From contig NZ_JAUOEM010000008.1 in NCBI RefSeq assembly GCF_030540875.1, positions 62,001 to 126,000 of the forward strand: 64,000 nt of DNA. The letters run 5' to 3'. The translations under genes and the position numbers were made by a program. This DNA comes from Flavivirga amylovorans (GTDB lineage Bacteria > Bacteroidota > Bacteroidia > Flavobacteriales > Flavobacteriaceae). This document shows, one piece after another, positions 44,094-52,128 of the stretch. The notes under the pieces are model-generated. The model ran no database searches, was not told the DNA's origin, and saw nothing but the letters and a program-made list of their open reading frames with translations. How positions within the stretch are numbered: position 1 is the stretch's first letter; every line of letters begins with the position of its first letter.

Positions 44094-44105
44094 GTAATTC
44101 ATTAC
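44094..44105 (+). promoter_or_regulatory. GTAAT-N2-ATTAC palindrome before the Crp/Fnr gene
   Basis: A perfect short palindrome, GTAATTCATTAC, ends 8 bases before the ATG at 44114. A longer-spaced GTAATAA/TTATTAC palindrome precedes the YeeE promoter. It may be an autoregulatory site; the sequence is short and AT-rich, so chance is possible. Confidence 0.35.
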
Positions 44106-44113
44106 TTTTGAAT

Positions 44114-44743
44114 ATGGGAAAGGAATTATTATATCAAAAATTTAATCATATTTTAGATAACACACTTATCAGTGAAATTGAAAAAGTGGGTACTATAAGA
44201 ACATTTTTAAAAGATGATATTATTATCGATATTAATCAACCATTACAGTATATACCGCTTTTATTAAGTGGAAATATTAAAATACTTCGGGAAGATAATG
44301 ATGGTAACGAATTACTCATTTACTTTTTAGAAGCAGGAGAAACTTGTACAATGTCATTAACCTGTTGTATGGGGACTTCTAGAAGTAAAATTAGAGCTGT
44401 TGCCGAAAAAGATTCAAGTCTTATCATGATTCCCGTTCAAAACATGCAAGTATGGTTTCATAATAATGAAAGTTGGAGAAATTTCATCTTAGAAAGTTAC
44501 CAAACCCGTTTTGATGAAATGCTAGAAGCTATAGATAATCTTGCTTTTATGAAAATGGATGAACGGCTTTATAAATACCTAGTTAATAAAGTTAAACTTC
44601 ACACCTCTAAAACTATTATAGCCAAGCATCAAGATATCGCAGAAGATCTGCATACATCTCGTGTTGTTATCTCCAGGCTTTTAAAGCAATTTGAAAACGA
44701 AAATAAAATAAAACTTAGCAGGAATAAAATTGAAGTTTTGTAA
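44114..44743 (+). CDS. Crp/Fnr family transcriptional regulator of the sulfur module
   Basis: This 209-residue protein has a cyclic-nucleotide-binding-type sensor domain (about 20-130: IPLLLSGNIKILRED, GNELLIYFLEAGETC) and a C-terminal winged helix (about 150-205: IIAKHQDIAEDLHTSRVVIS then RLLKQFENENKIKLS). Three cysteines (Cys78, Cys84, Cys85; GETCTMSLTCCMG) sit in the sensor where redox- or sulfur-active Fnr relatives carry ligands, but the four-Cys FNR iron-sulfur pattern is absent. The ATG at 44114 is preferred over a TTG at 44108. Directly downstream are sulfur transport and persulfide genes with palindromes in their promoters, so it is probably their activator. Confidence 0.9.
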   Translation: MGKELLYQKFNHILDNTLISEIEKVGTIRTFLKDDIIIDINQPLQYIPLLLSGNIKILREDNDGNELLIYFLEAGETCTMSLTCCMGTSRSKIRAVAEKDSSLIMIPVQNMQVWFHNNESWRNFILESYQTRFDEMLEAIDNLAFMKMDERLYKYLVNKVKLHTSKTIIAKHQDIAEDLHTSRVVISRLLKQFENENKIKLSRNKIEVL

Positions 44744-44811
44744 TTATTATTTCTTAAACATAGCTTTCCTCAACAAACCTGTCCAAAACAAACAATCAAA
44801 TTTAGCCACCA

Positions 44812-44862
44812 GTAATAAGTAACATTTATTACAAAACTTCCTTTAGTTTAGCTCTACATTTG
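44812..44862 (+). promoter_or_regulatory. palindrome plus TAnnTTTG promoter before the YeeE gene
   Basis: GTAATAA (44812-44818) and TTATTAC (44826-44832) form a palindrome with a 7-base spacer. The -7 element TACATTTG is at 44855-44862. If transcription starts near 44868, the palindrome centre would be about 46 bases upstream, close to where Crp/Fnr activators bind. Binding is inferred. Confidence 0.5.
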
Positions 44863-44881
44863 TAATAAAATTATAGTAAAA

Positions 44882-45439
44882 ATGGAATACATTTTAAATC
44901 CTTGGCCATGGTATGTATCTGGTCCATTAATCTCCTTAGTCATGGCATTGTTACTCTATTTCGGTAAGACATTTGGTATGTCTTCCAACCTTAGAACCAT
45001 GTGTTCAATTATAGGAGCTGGAAAAACAACATCTTTTTTTAAATTTAATTGGAAAGAACAAATATGGAATTTAATTGTTGTTTTGGGAGCCATTATTGGT
45101 GGTTTTATAACAACCCACTATCTATCTAATGATAGTTTGACCGATTTAAATCCAGCCACTGTAGTTGAGCTTCAAAATATGGGATTTGAAAATTCTGGAG
45201 CTACATTAGTTCCCAATGAAATGTATAGCATTGAAGCACTAACATCTCCTAAAGGATTACTCCTTTTAATTTTAGGTGGTTTATTAGTTGGTTTTGGCAC
45301 ACGCTATGCTGGTGGTTGTACTTCTGGTCATGCTATAACTGGTCTTAGTAGTTTACAAAAGCCATCACTAATAGCCGTCATAGGCTTTTTTATTGGCGGA
45401 TTAATCATGACTAATTTTATTTTACCCTTAATCTTTTAA
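44882..45439 (+). CDS. YeeE/YedE family sulfur transporter half, first of two
   Basis: This 185-residue membrane protein has about five hydrophobic helices. Its hallmark is GTRYAGGCTSGHAITGLSSL near residue 139, with the Cys conserved in YeeE thiosulfate carriers. YeeE-type proteins import thiosulfate or related sulfur compounds. Here the protein is split into two halves: this one and the next gene 3 bases later, the usual arrangement in many Bacteroidota and Proteobacteria. It is the first gene of the module controlled by the Crp/Fnr regulator. Substrate (thiosulfate, sulfide or persulfide sulfur) is inferred. Confidence 0.92.
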   Translation: MEYILNPWPWYVSGPLISLVMALLLYFGKTFGMSSNLRTMCSIIGAGKTTSFFKFNWKEQIWNLIVVLGAIIGGFITTHYLSNDSLTDLNPATVVELQNMGFENSGATLVPNEMYSIEALTSPKGLLLLILGGLLVGFGTRYAGGCTSGHAITGLSSLQKPSLIAVIGFFIGGLIMTNFILPLIF

Positions 45440-45442
45440 ATC

Positions 45443-45856
45443 ATGAAATATCTAAAATTTTTATTAGTTGGCATTTTTTTCGGAATTGTTTTAGTAAAAT
45501 CTGAAGCTGTTTCATGGTATAGAATATATGAAATGTTTAGATTTCAATCATTTCATATGTATGGTATTATAGGTACTGCTATTGCTTCCGGGATCTTATT
45601 TCTTCAAATTTCAAAAAGAGGGATTGTAAAGAGTATAAAAGGAGCCGATATTTTTGTTCCCAAAAAAGAAAAAGGAATTACTAGGTATATAATAGGCGGT
45701 ATTATTTTTGGATTCGGTTGGGCACTTATTGGAGCATGCCCTGGTCCAATGTACATCCTATTAGGCACTGGTGTTTATAGCATGATCGTTGTAATAATCG
45801 CAGCCATTTTAGGCACATATATTTATGGAGTTTTAAAAGACAAACTCCCTCACTAA
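45443..45856 (+). CDS. YeeE/YedE (DUF6691-type) sulfur transporter half, second of two
   Basis: This 137-residue membrane protein has about four helices. The signature is FGWALIGACPGPMYILLGTG near residue 93, with the conserved Cys in GACPGP matching the C-terminal half of YeeE. The 3-base spacing to the upstream half and the immediately adjoining TauE gene (starting one base after the stop) show cotranscription. The two halves should assemble into one carrier. The N-terminus starts MKYLKFLLVGIFFGIVLVKS, a membrane helix rather than a cleaved signal. Confidence 0.92.
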   Translation: MKYLKFLLVGIFFGIVLVKSEAVSWYRIYEMFRFQSFHMYGIIGTAIASGILFLQISKRGIVKSIKGADIFVPKKEKGITRYIIGGIIFGFGWALIGACPGPMYILLGTGVYSMIVVIIAAILGTYIYGVLKDKLPH

Positions 45857-46648
45857 ATGGACTCCACACAACTCTTAGGATACATTGGAGCATTAATTGT
45901 TGGGTTAGTTTTAGGCTTAATTGGAGGCGGAGGTTCTATACTCACCGTACCATTATTGGTATATCTCCTAGGTTATAATCCAGTTATTGCAACTGCATAC
46001 TCCCTTTTTGTAGTAGGGACTTCCTCTATGGTTGGTACATATCAAAAACATAAAAAAGGATTAGTCGATTTTAAAACCGGGCTTGCCTTTTCATTCCCAT
46101 CATTCATTGCTGTTTATTTATCTAGACGCTATTTAGTACCTGGTATTCCAGACACCATTTTTAGTTTTGGTGATTATGCCCTTACTAAAGAAATGGGTAT
46201 CATGATATTTTTTGCTATCATCATGATATTAGCCTCGTTTTCTATGATAAAAAAGGAAAAAAATAATGGTAGTGCTATCCCCCCCCAACCCTATTATAAA
46301 ACATTTATTCAAGGTTTGATTATTGGAACTGTAACAGGTCTTATTGGAGCCGGTGGAGGATTTTTATACGTACCTGCATTGGTAGTTTGGGCTAATCTTC
46401 CAATGAAAAAAGCTGTAGGAACCTCTTTAATTATTGTAACTATTAATTCTTTAATTGGTTTTATAGGAGATGTTCAAACTTTAGAAATTGAATGGCTATT
46501 TCTTCTTTCTTTTACTTTAATTTCTATAGTAGGTATTATTTTAGGTGTATTTATATCAAAATTTATAAGTGGAAAAAAACTCAAAAAAAGTTTTGGCTTT
46601 TTTGTTTTAATAATGGCTGTTTATATTATTTATAAAGAGCTTAAGTAG
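45857..46648 (+). CDS. TauE/SafE family sulfite/organosulfonate exporter
   Basis: This 263-residue inner-membrane protein has about eight helices in two repeats. Each repeat contains the glycine-rich TauE/SafE motif: GLVLGLIGGGGSILTVPLLV near residue 16 and GLIGAGGGFLYVPALVVWAN near 157. Family members export sulfite, sulfoacetate or similar anions, so here it probably removes sulfite made by persulfide oxidation. It begins directly after the second YeeE half. It is followed by a 103-bp gap holding the promoter of the MBL-rhodanese gene. The exact substrate is inferred from context. Confidence 0.92.
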   Translation: MDSTQLLGYIGALIVGLVLGLIGGGGSILTVPLLVYLLGYNPVIATAYSLFVVGTSSMVGTYQKHKKGLVDFKTGLAFSFPSFIAVYLSRRYLVPGIPDTIFSFGDYALTKEMGIMIFFAIIMILASFSMIKKEKNNGSAIPPQPYYKTFIQGLIIGTVTGLIGAGGGFLYVPALVVWANLPMKKAVGTSLIIVTINSLIGFIGDVQTLEIEWLFLLSFTLISIVGIILGVFISKFISGKKLKKSFGFFVLIMAVYIIYKELK

Positions 46649-46654
46649 TTGTAA

Positions 46655-46699
46655 TGTGACATAAGTCACAAAGTGATCCATTTAGGATTCGTAATTTTG
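46655..46699 (+). promoter_or_regulatory. perfect TGTGA-N6-TCACA site and promoter before the MBL-rhodanese gene
   Basis: TGTGACATAAGTCACA (46655-46670) is a perfect 16-bp Crp-type palindrome. The -7 element TAATTTTG lies at 46692-46699. With a start near 46706 the palindrome centre would be about 43 bases upstream, the classic class II activator position. The regulator encoded at 44114 is the obvious candidate. Confidence 0.7.
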
Positions 46700-46751
46700 A
46701 AATGTTTTAATTTAAAAGAATTTCTGTTTACACTATAATTAAAAATAGATT

Positions 46752-48161
46752 ATGAAAATAGAACAAATTTATACAGGATGTTTAGCTCAAGGAGCTTATT
46801 ATATAGAATCTAATGGAGAAGTCGCCATTATTGATCCACTACGGGAAACACAGCAATATGTAGACAAAGCAAAGAAAGAAAATGCAGAAATAAAATATAT
46901 ATTTGAAACTCATTTTCATGCAGATTTTGTTTCTGGTCATGTCGATTTAGCAAAAAAAACTGGTGCTACTATTGTTTTTGGCCCTGGAGCCGAAACAACA
47001 TATGATGCTTATATAGCAACAGATAATGAGACATTTAAAATCGGAAACATTACTATTAAAGTATTACATACACCTGGTCATACTTTAGAATCGTCAACAT
47101 TTCTTTTAATCGATGAAAAAGGAAAGAATCATGCTATTTTTAGTGGAGACACCTTGTTTTTAGGAGATGTAGGTCGTCCTGATTTGGCAATAAAATCTGA
47201 TTTAACAAAAGAAGATTTAGCTGGTATGCTATATGAATCTTTACGAAACAAAATCATGCCACTGGCTGATGATATTATTGTATATCCCGCTCATGGCGCT
47301 GGTTCTGCCTGCGGAAAAAGTTTAAGTAAAGAAACGGTTGGTATTTTAGGAGATCAGAAAAAAACGAACTATGCTTTAAGAGCAGATATGACAAAAGAAG
47401 AGTTTGTTGAAGAAGTTTTAGACGGTATACCACCACCACCACAATACTTTGCTAAAAATGCGATGATGAATAAATCTGGTTATGATAATTTTGAGACTAT
47501 TCTACAAAAAGGAGATACAGAACTCGAACCAGAAGCATTTGAAGCTATAGCAAATCAAGAAGATGCATTAGTGCTTGATGTTAGAACTGAAAAAGAATTT
47601 GTAGAAGCCCATATTCCAAATTCTATTTTTATTGGAATACATGGCGGATTTGCACCATGGGTTGGTGCTTTAATCACCGATTTAAAGCAACCTATACTAC
47701 TCGTTGCACCAGATGGAAAAGAGAAAGAGACAGTAACTCGATTATCTCGTGTGGGGTATGACAATACTTTGGGGTATTTAAAAGGCGGCATTAATGCGTG
47801 GAAAAGCGCAGGTAAAGACATTGAATCTATTGAGTCTATATCTGCGGATGAATTTTCCAACCGTTTTAAAAATGATTCGATTAATATACTAGATGTTAGA
47901 AAAGATGGCGAATACAAATCTGGACATTTAGATAGTGATTCTGTACAGCATTTTGCTTTAGATTACATTAATGAAAATATGAATGCGATTGATAAAACTA
48001 AAACCTACCATTTACATTGCGCAGGTGGATATCGTTCGGTTATTGCTGCATCTATTTTAAAAGCCAGAGGGTTTGATGTCATAGACATTGCTGGTGGGTT
48101 TGGTGCAATTAAAAACACAGATTTACCAACTACAGTTTTTATTTGCCCATCAACTTTATAA
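46752..48161 (+). CDS. MBL-fold persulfide dioxygenase-like protein with two rhodanese domains
   Basis: The 469-residue protein has a metallo-beta-lactamase domain (about 1-240) of the ETHE1 type: FETHFHADFVSGHVDLA near residue 55, HTPGHTLESSTFLLID near 115, FSGDTLFLGDVGRPDLA near 133 and VYPAHGAGSACGKS near 181, all iron-binding elements. Two rhodanese domains follow (about 265-355 and 365-469). The second has an active-site loop HCAGGYRS with Cys; the first has APDGKEK in place of the Cys loop and is probably inactive. ETHE1-type enzymes oxidise persulfide sulfur to sulfite, and the rhodanese transfers sulfane sulfur. It has its own Crp-like site. Confidence 0.93.
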   Translation: MKIEQIYTGCLAQGAYYIESNGEVAIIDPLRETQQYVDKAKKENAEIKYIFETHFHADFVSGHVDLAKKTGATIVFGPGAETTYDAYIATDNETFKIGNITIKVLHTPGHTLESSTFLLIDEKGKNHAIFSGDTLFLGDVGRPDLAIKSDLTKEDLAGMLYESLRNKIMPLADDIIVYPAHGAGSACGKSLSKETVGILGDQKKTNYALRADMTKEEFVEEVLDGIPPPPQYFAKNAMMNKSGYDNFETILQKGDTELEPEAFEAIANQEDALVLDVRTEKEFVEAHIPNSIFIGIHGGFAPWVGALITDLKQPILLVAPDGKEKETVTRLSRVGYDNTLGYLKGGINAWKSAGKDIESIESISADEFSNRFKNDSINILDVRKDGEYKSGHLDSDSVQHFALDYINENMNAIDKTKTYHLHCAGGYRSVIAASILKARGFDVIDIAGGFGAIKNTDLPTTVFICPSTL

Positions 48162-48163
48162 AA

Positions 48164-48433
48164 ATGAACATAACTTTAGAAATACAAAACCTTAAATGTG
48201 GTGGTTGTTCTAATACAATTACTAATAAGTTATCGGATATAGAACATGTTAGTGATGTAACAACTAATAATGAAGAAAACACTGTTACTTTTTCTTATGA
48301 AAACGAAGAAACATTATTGGAAGCCAAACAATTGTTGTATAAAATAGGCTATCCTATTGTTGGAGAAAGAAATGCATTAACAACAAAAGCTAAATCCTTT
48401 GTTAGTTGTGCAATAGGTAGAATGAGTAGTTAA
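48164..48433 (+). CDS. heavy-metal-associated (HMA) domain protein
   Basis: From ATG at 48164 this encodes 89 residues starting MNITLEIQNLKCGGCSNTIT. The CGGC motif (CxxC) in the first loop is the metal-binding site of HMA domains, followed by the beta-alpha-beta pattern HVSDVTTNNEENTVTFSYEN. It carries a C-terminal extra of about 20 residues ending FVSCAIGRMSS with one more Cys. It begins 2 bases after the MBL-rhodanese stop, so it belongs to the sulfur module. It may chaperone copper or handle thiol-bound metal; the CxxC could equally bind persulfide. A small standalone HMA protein is otherwise a copper chaperone. Confidence 0.85.
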   Translation: MNITLEIQNLKCGGCSNTITNKLSDIEHVSDVTTNNEENTVTFSYENEETLLEAKQLLYKIGYPIVGERNALTTKAKSFVSCAIGRMSS

Positions 48434-48446
48434 TAGAAATATCTTA

Positions 48447-48722
48447 TTAGATAATCTCAGCACTTAACCCTGCTTCAACAAGCATCGAACAGCGTGGCTT
48501 TAAATCGTCGTATAGCCCTGTTTTAACTGTACATTTTCCTTTATAATGTACTATCAGTGAACATTGTTCTGCTTGTTCTGCAGTATGGTCGCATGCATGA
48601 ATAAGCGTTTCTATAACATGATCGAATGTATTAACATCGTCATTGAACAAAACAATTTCATTTTGAGTTGATACTTCTTCTTCAAGTAGTAACGCTTCTG
48701 ATGTTTTTTCTCTAGTGCTCAT
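48447..48722 (-). CDS. clpS: ATP-dependent Clp protease adaptor ClpS
   Basis: ClpS delivers N-end-rule substrates to ClpAP-type proteases. The 91-residue protein has an unstructured N-terminus and the ClpS core: EIVLFNDDVNTFDHVIETLI with the DDVNT element, ACDHTAEQAEQCSLIVHYKG and GKCTVKTGLYDDLKPRCSML. The substrate-binding residues of the core (Asn-Asp before NTF, and the His) are in place. It lies 15 bases after prmA on the same strand, likely cotranscribed. Length matches Bacteroidota ClpS. Confidence 0.95.
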   Translation of the reverse strand: MSTREKTSEALLLEEEVSTQNEIVLFNDDVNTFDHVIETLIHACDHTAEQAEQCSLIVHYKGKCTVKTGLYDDLKPRCSMLVEAGLSAEII

Positions 48723-48737
48723 TTTTCAATTTTTATA

Positions 48738-49574
48738 CTAATTTAAAAATTTTAAAGAAACCCAATTGTTTCTTTCTGATTTTTCTTCAAATTTTAACAA
48801 ATGCTTTTCGCATTCATCGATAATCATAGGAATATCATCATTATAAAACCCACTTAAAAATAAAGTGCCATTTTTATTTAAGCAAGATGCGTAAGTCTCC
48901 ATATCTTGCAATAAAATATTTCGGTTAATATTGGCTATAATAATATCGTACTTTTTGTTTTTTAAAACCGATGCATCTCCTTCAATAACTGTAATATGCT
49001 TACAATTATTACGTTCTACATTCTCTATACTGTTTAAATAACACCAATTATCATAATCTACAGCATCAATAGGTTTTGCACCTTTCATTTCTGCCAAAAT
49101 AGCTAATACTCCTGTACCACACCCCATATCTAAAACAGATTTATTTGTCATATCATTATTTAAAATGTGTTGTATCATCATGTGCGTCGTTTCATGATGC
49201 CCCGTACCAAAGCTCATTTTTGGCTCGATAATAATATCAAACTTTGTGTTTGGTTTGTCATGAAATGGTGCACGAACCGAACACATATCATCAACAATAA
49301 TAGGATTAAAATTCTTTTCCCATTCCTTATTCCAGTTGGTTTGCTCTATGTCATTAAAAGTAAAACTGATTTCAAACTCTTCAGAATTTAAAATTTGCAC
49401 ATCTTCAAGTATCGATTCGTTCCATTCTTCTTTTTGAATATACGCGGTAACCCCTGTTTCTGTTTCAACAAAGCTTTCAAAACCAGAATATCCCAATTCA
49501 GCTATAAGTATTTCTACACCTGGTTGTAATGGAGTTACTGTAAACTCGTAACCTATATAAATAATGTTTGACAT
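48738..49574 (-). CDS. prmA: ribosomal protein L11 methyltransferase
   Basis: PrmA trimethylates lysines of ribosomal protein L11 using S-adenosylmethionine. The 278-residue protein has the N-terminal L11-binding alpha/beta domain (residues 1-60) and a Rossmann methyltransferase domain. Motif I is SVLDMGCGTGVLAILAEMKG near 148, preceded by SFGTGHHETTHMMIQHILNN, which marks PrmA, and followed by YDIIIANINRNILLQDM with the NxN-type motif IV. It is the first gene of a prmA-clpS pair. The upstream hairpin at 49701 separates it from tpiA. Confidence 0.95.
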   Translation of the reverse strand: MSNIIYIGYEFTVTPLQPGVEILIAELGYSGFESFVETETGVTAYIQKEEWNESILEDVQILNSEEFEISFTFNDIEQTNWNKEWEKNFNPIIVDDMCSVRAPFHDKPNTKFDIIIEPKMSFGTGHHETTHMMIQHILNNDMTNKSVLDMGCGTGVLAILAEMKGAKPIDAVDYDNWCYLNSIENVERNNCKHITVIEGDASVLKNKKYDIIIANINRNILLQDMETYASCLNKNGTLFLSGFYNDDIPMIIDECEKHLLKFEEKSERNNWVSLKFLN

Positions 49575-49700
49575 CGTCGATTTTTTTCAACTGCAAAGAT
49601 AGATGTAAATACTATAATAATTGTTTTTCTGAAACTATTTAAATTATTCCAATGTTGTTTTTAATATCGAATTACTCATCATTTTTATATAGAAACAACA

Positions 49701-49741
49701 AAGGGTATTCACTAAATTTATGAATTCAATGAAATACCCTT
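49701..49741 (-). terminator. probable terminator between tpiA and prmA
   Basis: AAGGGTATT and AATACCCTT pair perfectly across a 23-base loop. On the minus strand, downstream of tpiA, the following sequence is only moderately T-rich, so the termination assignment is uncertain. Confidence 0.5.
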
Positions 49742-49772
49742 AAATATAAATTTTTAAGTCTAGCTATTTAAT

Positions 49773-50522
49773 CTAAAATGCGTTTACAATGGCAAAAAAG
49801 TCGTCTGCATTAAGTGCAGCTCCTCCAATTAAACCACCATCTACATCTGGTTTAGAAAAAATTTCTTCTGCATTTGCAGGTTTAACACTACCTCCATAAA
49901 GAATTGAAACTTCATCAGCTACATTATCCCCGTATTTATCAGCTAATGTCTTTCTTATAAAAGCATGCATATCCTGTGCTTGCTCTGGACTAGCAGTTTC
50001 ACCTGTACCTATTGCCCAAACAGGCTCATAGGCCAATACGATATTTTGATAAGAGGCTGCATTTAAGTGAAATAATGCATTTTTAATTTGGTTTCCAACA
50101 ACCGTTTCTTCGTTTCCAGATTTTCTATCGGCCAACTCTTCTCCAAAGCAAAAAATAACGCGCATCCCTTTTGCTAATGCTGCATCTACTTTCTTTGCAA
50201 GTAATTCATCTGTTTCATTAAAATACTCACGACGCTCGCTATGTCCTAAAATAACAGTTTCTATTCCGATACTTTTAAGCATACTCGCACTTATTTCACC
50301 TGTATAAGCACCATTTTCTGCGAAATGCATATTTTGTGCAATAACTTCTACATTCGTATTTTTTAATACGCTGGAAGCATGGGATAAATTAGTAAATGTT
50401 GGTGCTACCATGACCTCTGCATTTGAAGTTTTGGTTTTACTTTTCAACGCATCGATTAATGATTTGGTTTGTGATAAATCATTATTCATCTTCCAGTTTC
50501 CTGCTACAATTTGTTTTCTCAT
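49773..50522 (-). CDS. tpiA: triosephosphate isomerase
   Basis: TpiA interconverts glyceraldehyde-3-phosphate and dihydroxyacetone phosphate in glycolysis and gluconeogenesis. The 249-residue length is standard. Catalytic residues are in their motifs: VAGNWKMNN with Asn9 and Lys11, VILGHSERREYF with His94, and AYEPVWAIGTGETASPEQAQ with the catalytic Glu and the flexible phosphate loop. YGGSVKPANAEEIF completes the phosphate site. It lies 39 bases downstream of the TlpA gene on the same strand and may be the last gene of the BT_3928-permease-TlpA-tpiA unit. Confidence 0.97.
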   Translation of the reverse strand: MRKQIVAGNWKMNNDLSQTKSLIDALKSKTKTSNAEVMVAPTFTNLSHASSVLKNTNVEVIAQNMHFAENGAYTGEISASMLKSIGIETVILGHSERREYFNETDELLAKKVDAALAKGMRVIFCFGEELADRKSGNEETVVGNQIKNALFHLNAASYQNIVLAYEPVWAIGTGETASPEQAQDMHAFIRKTLADKYGDNVADEVSILYGGSVKPANAEEIFSKPDVDGGLIGGAALNADDFFAIVNAF

Positions 50523-50561
50523 TTTAATGTAAACCTTTAAAATAAAGGACTTTATTAATTA

Positions 50562-51044
50562 TTATAAACTTTCTTTAATTCTTATATCATCAGCTTCTAC
50601 AGCCTCAAATAACTTAATAGTTCCATTGCCATCTACCACCATATAGCGAGGTATCCAATCTAGGTCTATAAAATCGCAAAATACACCATCCCAACCAGAT
50701 TTTATAAAATAGTGGAGACCTTCAACCTGATATTTTTCAATGCCCTTTTTCCAGGCTTCCTGAGTTTTATCTAAGGACAAAAAGATATAAGTAACATCCT
50801 TATGCTCGGCTTGTAATTCTTTTACTATAGGCATTCCTTTTATACAATCACTGCACCACGAAGCCCATACATCGATCACTAATGTTTTTCCCTTATGAGC
50901 TTCTAAAATATCTTTAAATGGAATAGAATCGCCTTCTAGAGTAATAAATATATCGTTTAAAGCTGCTTCTGAAAATTGTGTTGGAGATTTTTTACAGCTT
51001 AATAAAGTGATTAATAATATAAGTATACAGCCTATTTTTTTCAT
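50562..51044 (-). CDS. TlpA-like thioredoxin-fold lipoprotein
   Basis: This 160-residue protein starts MKKIGCILILLITLLSCKKS, a lipoprotein signal with lipobox Cys17 and basic residues following. The thioredoxin-fold core contains LVIDVWASWCSDCIKGMPIV with the redox CxxC (WCSDC), then DVTYIFLSLDKTQEAWKKGI and PRYMVVDGNGTIKLF with the cis-Pro. Such TlpA/ResA-like proteins reduce disulfides outside the cytoplasm, for example for cytochrome c maturation. It starts 8 bases after the oligopeptide-type permease gene, with which it is probably cotranscribed. The client protein is unknown. Confidence 0.93.
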   Translation of the reverse strand: MKKIGCILILLITLLSCKKSPTQFSEAALNDIFITLEGDSIPFKDILEAHKGKTLVIDVWASWCSDCIKGMPIVKELQAEHKDVTYIFLSLDKTQEAWKKGIEKYQVEGLHYFIKSGWDGVFCDFIDLDWIPRYMVVDGNGTIKLFEAVEADDIRIKESL

Positions 51045-51051
51045 ATATCAA

Positions 51052-52128
51052 TTATTGCAGCTTTACTTTTGGATCTAACCATACATAAATTAAGTCCACA
51101 AAAATATTAATAATTATGAAGAGTAACGCTATAATTAGCACTGAACCCATAATGATAGGTAAATCTAATGTATTTAAAGCATTTACGATTTCCTTTCCTA
51201 GTCCATTCCAACCAAAAATATATTCTACAAAAACAGCTCCAGCCAACATGGAAGCAAACCAACCAGATATGGCTGTAACAACAGGATTTAAAGCATTCTT
51301 AACAGCGTGTTTTTTTATAATTTGGAATTCACTTAACCCTTTTGCTCTTGCCGTTCGAATATAATCTTGATTAAAAACTTCCAATAAGGAGTTTCTCATA
51401 AGTTGAATAACTACAGCCAGCGGCCGAATTCCCAATACAACAGCGGGTAAAATTAAGTTTTTCCATTTAATATGCATGGCTTCACCGAAATCGTCTAATT
51501 CATATAAGCTTCCTGTCATCTCCAAATTTGTATACTCATGTAGTATATATCCAAAAAACCAGGCAAACAAAATGGCACTAAAAAATGATGGAATACTCAT
51601 CCCTAAAGTACTAAAAATCTGAATGGTTTTATCTAACCATTTATCTTTGTATAGTGCAGAAACAATACCTAAAAGAACCCCCAAAATCATAGCAATTATT
51701 ATAGCAGTAACAGCCAGTACAAATGTATTGGGTAATGTTTCAGCAAGAACTTGACTGACTTTTTTACCTTGTTTAGTAAACGATTCCCGTAAATAAGGAA
51801 ATTTTAAAATAGTGGTCGTATTGCCTACTGAAAATAATTTAGCTCCACTATATTTACCTTCTCTTAAAAAGGTATAATCCGTTTGTTTATTTGAATGAAA
51901 TGAAATAGGAGACAAATCATTTAAATAATAGAAATACTGAACGCTAATAGGTTTATCGAATCCGTATTTTTGTTTGACGATAGCCAGTTGTTCACTATCT
52001 TCATTTTGTCCTAGCATCATTTGAGCTGGATCTCCAGGAAGTACATTAAATAAAAAGAAAATAACAGTAACTACTCCAAATAGTGTGAGTAAAGCATAGA
52101 TGATTTTATTTAGTAAATAGCTTATCAG
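51052..52128 (-). CDS. ABC transporter permease (DppB/OppB-type), 5' end at a tandem repeat
   Basis: This is a DppB-type inner-membrane permease with six helices. The EAA-type loop is YIRTARAKGLSEFQIIKKHA then VKNALNPVVTAISGW, typical of peptide ABC importers. The first ATG in frame (52020) would drop the conserved first helix and the FLFNVLPGDP motif. The frame, however, is open to 52128, where a CTG (LISYLLNKIIYALLTLFGVV) sits at the edge of the 7-bp repeat and the preceding codons are CAA and a stop TAA. No ATG, GTG or TTG exists in between. I take CTG at 52128 as the start, giving 358 residues, but normal translation is not assured. A DppC or ATPase gene is not adjacent. Confidence 0.8.
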   Translation of the reverse strand: MISYLLNKIIYALLTLFGVVTVIFFLFNVLPGDPAQMMLGQNEDSEQLAIVKQKYGFDKPISVQYFYYLNDLSPISFHSNKQTDYTFLREGKYSGAKLFSVGNTTTILKFPYLRESFTKQGKKVSQVLAETLPNTFVLAVTAIIIAMILGVLLGIVSALYKDKWLDKTIQIFSTLGMSIPSFFSAILFAWFFGYILHEYTNLEMTGSLYELDDFGEAMHIKWKNLILPAVVLGIRPLAVVIQLMRNSLLEVFNQDYIRTARAKGLSEFQIIKKHAVKNALNPVVTAISGWFASMLAGAVFVEYIFGWNGLGKEIVNALNTLDLPIIMGSVLIIALLFIIINIFVDLIYVWLDPKVKLQ

